Shown here: positions 5,639 through 8,461 of the stretch, piece after piece
Numbering within the stretch: the stretch's first letter is position 1
Layout: the number at the start of each line of letters is the position of its first letter
From: Hyphomicrobiales bacterium
GTDB lineage: Bacteria; Pseudomonadota; Alphaproteobacteria; Rhizobiales; Kaistiaceae
NCBI GenBank assembly: GCA_017305815.1
Contig: JAFKJZ010000397.1
Coordinates: forward strand, 1-8,461
DNA length: 8,461 nucleotides
Reading direction: 5' to 3'
Notes under the pieces: model-generated
What the model was told of the DNA's origin: nothing
Seen by the model: only the letters and a program-made list of their open reading frames with translations
Databases searched by the model: none
Position numbers and translations under genes: made by a program

Positions 5639-6567
5639 ATGGCAAACCTGTCGGCAATTTCTGGTGAGAGCGTGCGGGTCGTCCCGCGCGCTTCCCTGGC
5701 GAGGCGCCTGGGCCGCAGCGATGGCTTTGTCGCGGCGATGATGATCTTGCCGGCAGCCATCCTTTTCGCGCTGTTTTTCCTCTGGCCGTTTTTCAACGGC
5801 CTTTGGCTCAGCTTCCATCGCTGGGACGGCTTTTCGCCGCCGCGCTTCATCGGGGCGGCGAATTATCTGCGACTGACCAAGGACGCCATCTTCCTCGGCG
5901 CGCTGAAGAACAGCTTCATCTTCGTGATCCTGAGCCTGCTGCTGAAGAACGGGCTCGGCCTCGCGCTGGCGCTGCTGCTGAACCGGTCATCCGCGCCTCG
6001 GTCTTCGTGCCGGTGACGATCTCCTTCGTCGCGGCTGGCCTGCTCTGGTCGTGGATCTATAATCCGGTGTTCGGCCTGCTGAACGCAGGGCTCGATCTCG
6101 TCGGCCTTGCCTCGTGGAAGCGCAGCTGGCTCGGCGATGCCAACACGGCGCTCTATGCCGTCATCGCCGTCGATGTTTGGAAATGGCTCGGCTTCCACGC
6201 CGTCATCTATCTCGCCGGCCTGCAGACGATCCCGTCCGAGCTCTATGAGGCGGCGCGTGTCGACGGCGCCAGCGCCTGGCGCCGCTTCTGGCACATCACG
6301 CTGCCGCTTATGGTGCCGGTGGTCTTCATCAATTCCATCCTGAGCCTCTCCGGCGCCTTCGTCCGCAATTTCGATATCGTGCACGTCCTGACCCAGGGCG
6401 GACCCAACCACGCCACCGAGGTGGTGATCACGGCCATGGTCAAGGCGGCTTTCAACGAGAGCCAGATGGGCTATGCCGCCGCCATGGGCTACGCGCTGTT
6501 CGTCCTCGTCGGCGGGCTCTGTGCGGCGCTCGTCTACTGGCTCGGTCGCACGAGGTTCAAGGTCTGA
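5639..6567 (+). pseudogene. Sugar ABC transporter permease 1 (MalF/UgpA type), frameshifted
   Basis: Membrane subunit of a family-1 sugar importer, broken by a frame change. Frame A, from the ATG at 5639, encodes a normal N-terminal half: first membrane segment MMILPAAILFALFFLWPF, the FIGAANYLRL segment, and TM2 ending in LALALLLNR at codon 116 (5984-5986). It then runs nine out-of-frame codons to TGA at 6014-6016. Homology resumes in the -1 frame at IRASVFVPVTISFVAAG (from 5989) and continues 192 residues through WIYNPVFGLLNAG, the cytoplasmic EAA loop YEAARVDGASAWRRF and LPLMVP to TGA at 6565-6567. Relatives have about seven codons between LLNR and the residue aligned with I; only two bases remain here, so about 19 bp appear missing (restored length about 315 residues). 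A single missing base would also restore the frame. No slippery heptamer is seen at the junction. The start is 2 bp after the previous stop and the end overlaps permease 2 by one base (TGATG). Confidence 0.85.
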
Positions 6568-7439
6568 TGGCTACGTCCCCCGCCCACGCCGCGCAACCGG
6601 TCGCGCCGCTCTCCTTCGCGCAGGTGCTCGAGCGGCTCGGCATCTCTGCCGCGCTGGTGATCGTGCTGTTCCAGACGCTCTATCCGCTGCTCTGGGTGCT
6701 GTTCGGTTCGTTGAAGACCAAGTCCGAGCTGATCAACAATGTCTGGGGGCCGCCCTCCAGCCTGGTCTTCGACAACTACATCCAGGCCTGGAAGATGGCC
6801 GACATGGGGACGCGCATCTTCAACAGCGTCACTGTGACGGTGCTGTCGCTGGCGATCCTCCTCGTTGTCGTGACGCCCTGCAGCTATGCGCTGGCGCGGC
6901 TGCGCTTCCCCGGCCGCAACCTGATCACCGGCCTCGTCGTCGGCTCGATGCTGGTGCCGCCGCAGGTGCTGGCGATCCCGCTCTTCATGGTGGCGCGCGA
7001 CCTCGGCATCATCAACTCGACCATCGGCATCTGCTTCATCTACGCCGCGTCGATCATGCCGCTGTCGATCTTCATCATGCGCAGCTTCTTCATGTCGCTG
7101 CCGTTCGATCTCGAGGACGCCGCCCGCGTCGACGGGGCAGGGCGGGTGACGATCCTGTTCAGGATCATGCTGCCGCTGGCGCGTCCGGGCATGGCGCTGA
7201 TCATCATCTTCGGCTTCATCGAGGTCTGGAACGACTTCTTCCTGGCTTTCCTGCTGCTCAGGCAGCCGGACGTACAGACCATCCCGCTCGGGCTGGTCAA
7301 CTTCTTCCAGCAGTACGACTCCCTGTGGAATCTCTATTTCGCAGCGTTGATGATCACCACCCTGCCGGTGATCGCCCTGTTCGTGCTGATGCAGCGGCAG
7401 TTTATTGCCGGCCTGACCGCCGGCGCAGTGAAGGCCTGA
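6567..7439 (+). CDS. Sugar ABC transporter permease 2 (MalG/UgpE type)
   Basis: 290-residue inner-membrane permease that forms the translocation pore with permease 1. Membrane segments include SAALVIVLFQTLYPLLWVLF (first), VTVLSLAILLVVVTPCSYALARL, ITGLVVGSMLVPPQVLAIPLF, a segment around IGICFIYAASIMPLSIFIM, MALIIIFGFIEVWNDFFLAFLL, and a C-terminal one ending in the conserved QRQFIAGLTAGAVK tail. The coupling helix EDAARVDGAG...LPLARP (from residue 183) is the EAA loop that docks on the ATPase subunit. Length and topology match the MalG class, and unlike its partner it is intact. The start codon overlaps the stop of permease 1 (TGATG), so translation is probably coupled. Because the upstream frameshift makes ribosomes stop early at 6016, expression of this gene may be reduced. 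The ATPase that would energise it is not in the window and may follow downstream or be shared. Confidence 0.94.
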   Translation: MATSPAHAAQPVAPLSFAQVLERLGISAALVIVLFQTLYPLLWVLFGSLKTKSELINNVWGPPSSLVFDNYIQAWKMADMGTRIFNSVTVTVLSLAILLVVVTPCSYALARLRFPGRNLITGLVVGSMLVPPQVLAIPLFMVARDLGIINSTIGICFIYAASIMPLSIFIMRSFFMSLPFDLEDAARVDGAGRVTILFRIMLPLARPGMALIIIFGFIEVWNDFFLAFLLLRQPDVQTIPLGLVNFFQQYDSLWNLYFAALMITTLPVIALFVLMQRQFIAGLTAGAVKA

Positions 7440-7441
7440 GA

Positions 7442-8461
7442 ATGACAAAGCGCAAGATCGGTGTCGGCGTTGTCGGCTGCGGCGAGATCGCCCAGCTCAT
7501 GCATCTGCCGATCATCAAGGAACTGCCGGAGCTGGAGATCGCGGCGCTCTGCGATCTTTCCCGCCAGGTCGTCGACAGTCTCGGCGACGCCTATGGCGTG
7601 GCCGGCCGCTACACCGACCATCGCGACCTGATCAACGATCCGGCCGTCGACGTCGTCGTGATCTGCACCTACGACCACGGTCCGATCATCGAGGACGTGA
7701 TCGCCGCCGGAAAGCACTTCACCGTCGAGAAGCCGCTCGCCTTCACGGCCGAGGAAGCCGCGCCGCTCATCGAGAAGGCGAAGGCCAGGGGCGTCATCGG
7801 CCTGGTTGGCTACATGAAGCTCCATGATCCCGGCTATGTGCTCGGCATCGAGCGGATGGCCTCGATCGAGGCGCTGAAGCAGATCCACGTCCATAATTTC
7901 GCCGGCCGCTTCGACCGCTACCAGGACCTCTACACACAGGTTCGCGGCACCGATGTCGATCCGGCCAGCCTCGCCGCCGGTCGCGAAGCCGCCGACGCCC
8001 GCATCGAGGCCTCGCTCGGCGCCGATCATGCCGGCTACAAGAATCTCTATCTGATGCTCCTGATGCTCGGCAGCCATAACCTCGCCGTGCTGCGCGGCGC
8101 CTTCGGCGTCGCCGAGAGCGTCGAATATGCCAAGGCGATCGATCCCAACCACATCTTCGCGCTCTTGAATTTCGCCAATGGCGTCCCCTGTGTGTTCGAG
8201 GTTTCGTTCGGCGCGCAGTATGAGTGGTGGGACGAATGGATCGCCGCCTATGGCAAGCATGACGAAGTCCGCGTCGACTTCCAGAACCCCTATGTCCGCA
8301 ACACGGCCGCGACCGTGACCATCCGCGAACCGCGCGGCAACGGCCCGTCCGAGGTGGTTATCCCCGGCAAGCCCGACACCGCGTTCCGCCAGCAGTGGCT
8401 GCACTTCATCGATTGCCTGCATAATGGTGCGGCGCCGCGCACCAGCCTGGAGGGCGGCCTC
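7442..8461 (+). CDS. Gfo/Idh/MocA-family oxidoreductase (cut by right edge)
   Basis: NAD(P)-dependent oxidoreductase of the glucose-fructose oxidoreductase / inositol dehydrogenase / MocA family, which oxidises or reduces a hydroxyl of a sugar, inositol or glycoside. 340 residues are in the window, with no stop, and the family is usually 340-400, so little is missing. The Rossmann motif IGVGVVGCGEIAQ is at residues 6-18, the catalytic EKP lysine motif VEKPLAF at 95-101, and GYMKLHDP at 123-130 is the following conserved segment. GSHNLAVLRG (210-219) corresponds to the family's active-site histidine region. No signal peptide or Tat motif, so it is cytoplasmic. The ATG at 7442 is 2 bp after the permease 2 stop; AAGG lies a little far upstream, so coupling probably helps initiation. 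It is likely the dehydrogenase partner of the TIM-barrel enzyme. Inositol, a rare sugar and 3-keto-glycoside chemistry are all compatible; the substrate is not known. Confidence 0.92.
   Translation, partial: MTKRKIGVGVVGCGEIAQLMHLPIIKELPELEIAALCDLSRQVVDSLGDAYGVAGRYTDHRDLINDPAVDVVVICTYDHGPIIEDVIAAGKHFTVEKPLAFTAEEAAPLIEKAKARGVIGLVGYMKLHDPGYVLGIERMASIEALKQIHVHNFAGRFDRYQDLYTQVRGTDVDPASLAAGREAADARIEASLGADHAGYKNLYLMLLMLGSHNLAVLRGAFGVAESVEYAKAIDPNHIFALLNFANGVPCVFEVSFGAQYEWWDEWIAAYGKHDEVRVDFQNPYVRNTAATVTIREPRGNGPSEVVIPGKPDTAFRQQWLHFIDCLHNGAAPRTSLEGGL

Noticed and set aside
3270..5657. A 795-codon open frame on the minus strand across the binding-protein and isomerase genes
   Set aside because: It is antisense to two clear genes with diagnostic motifs, is rich in Arg, Gly, Glu, Asp and His as expected for a reversed GC-rich frame, and matches no recognisable domain. 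It is a codon-bias artefact despite its length.
5981..6016. Programmed -1 ribosomal frameshift as the explanation for the split permease
   Set aside because: The sequence around the junction (AACCGGTCATCC) has no X-XXY-YYZ slippery heptamer, and the loop between TM2 and TM3 also appears shortened, which frameshifting would not explain.
7334..8422. Open frame of 362 codons antisense to the oxidoreductase
   Set aside because: The plus strand has a Rossmann motif, an EKP motif and operon spacing; the reverse frame is a GC-bias shadow.

Overview
The window is GC-rich (roughly two thirds G+C) with strong codon-position bias. Its gene content is typical of a soil- or plant-associated alphaproteobacterium, most likely Hyphomicrobiales (Rhizobiales): many one-component regulators, an acyl-CoA dehydrogenase, and a family-1 sugar ABC importer packed with catabolic enzymes. 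The genus cannot be named from this sequence. No rRNA, tRNA, insertion sequence, prophage gene or CRISPR array was seen.

Region 1 (1-1739) is a divergent pair. On the minus strand is the N-terminal half of a glutaryl-CoA dehydrogenase (gcdH), which runs off the left edge. On the plus strand is a LysR-type regulator. The 158-bp gap holds a perfect 15-bp dyad with T-N11-A geometry, a good candidate for the LysR binding site.

Region 2 (1744-3044) is a minus-strand pair: a cysteine hydrolase of the isochorismatase family (Asp/Lys/Cys triad intact) followed by a MarR-type regulator that starts at TTG. Two palindromes in its control regions are candidate operators. The marR and lysR genes converge with only 4 bp between them.

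Region 3 (3139-8461) is a plus-strand operon for uptake and probably breakdown of a sugar, polyol or glycoside. It starts with a recognisable -35/-10 promoter overlapped by a GntR/FadR-type operator. The order is: periplasmic binding protein, two tandem RNA hairpins, an IolE-like TIM-barrel isomerase/epimerase/dehydratase, permease 1, permease 2, and a Gfo/Idh/MocA oxidoreductase cut by the right edge. Apart from the hairpin gap, these genes are separated by 2 bp or less, or overlap by one base, so translational coupling is likely. No transport ATPase gene lies in the window.

The most notable anomaly is in permease 1. Its reading frame is broken near 5984-5989, and homologous protein sequence continues in the -1 frame. 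Family spacing suggests that about 19 bp of the TM2-TM3 loop are missing. As written, the importer would lack one membrane subunit, so this is either a decayed or phase-off transporter or a sequence error. I did not find clear evidence of a wholly new kind of system. The least explained part is the substrate of the isomerase-oxidoreductase-importer operon and of the MarR-linked hydrolase.
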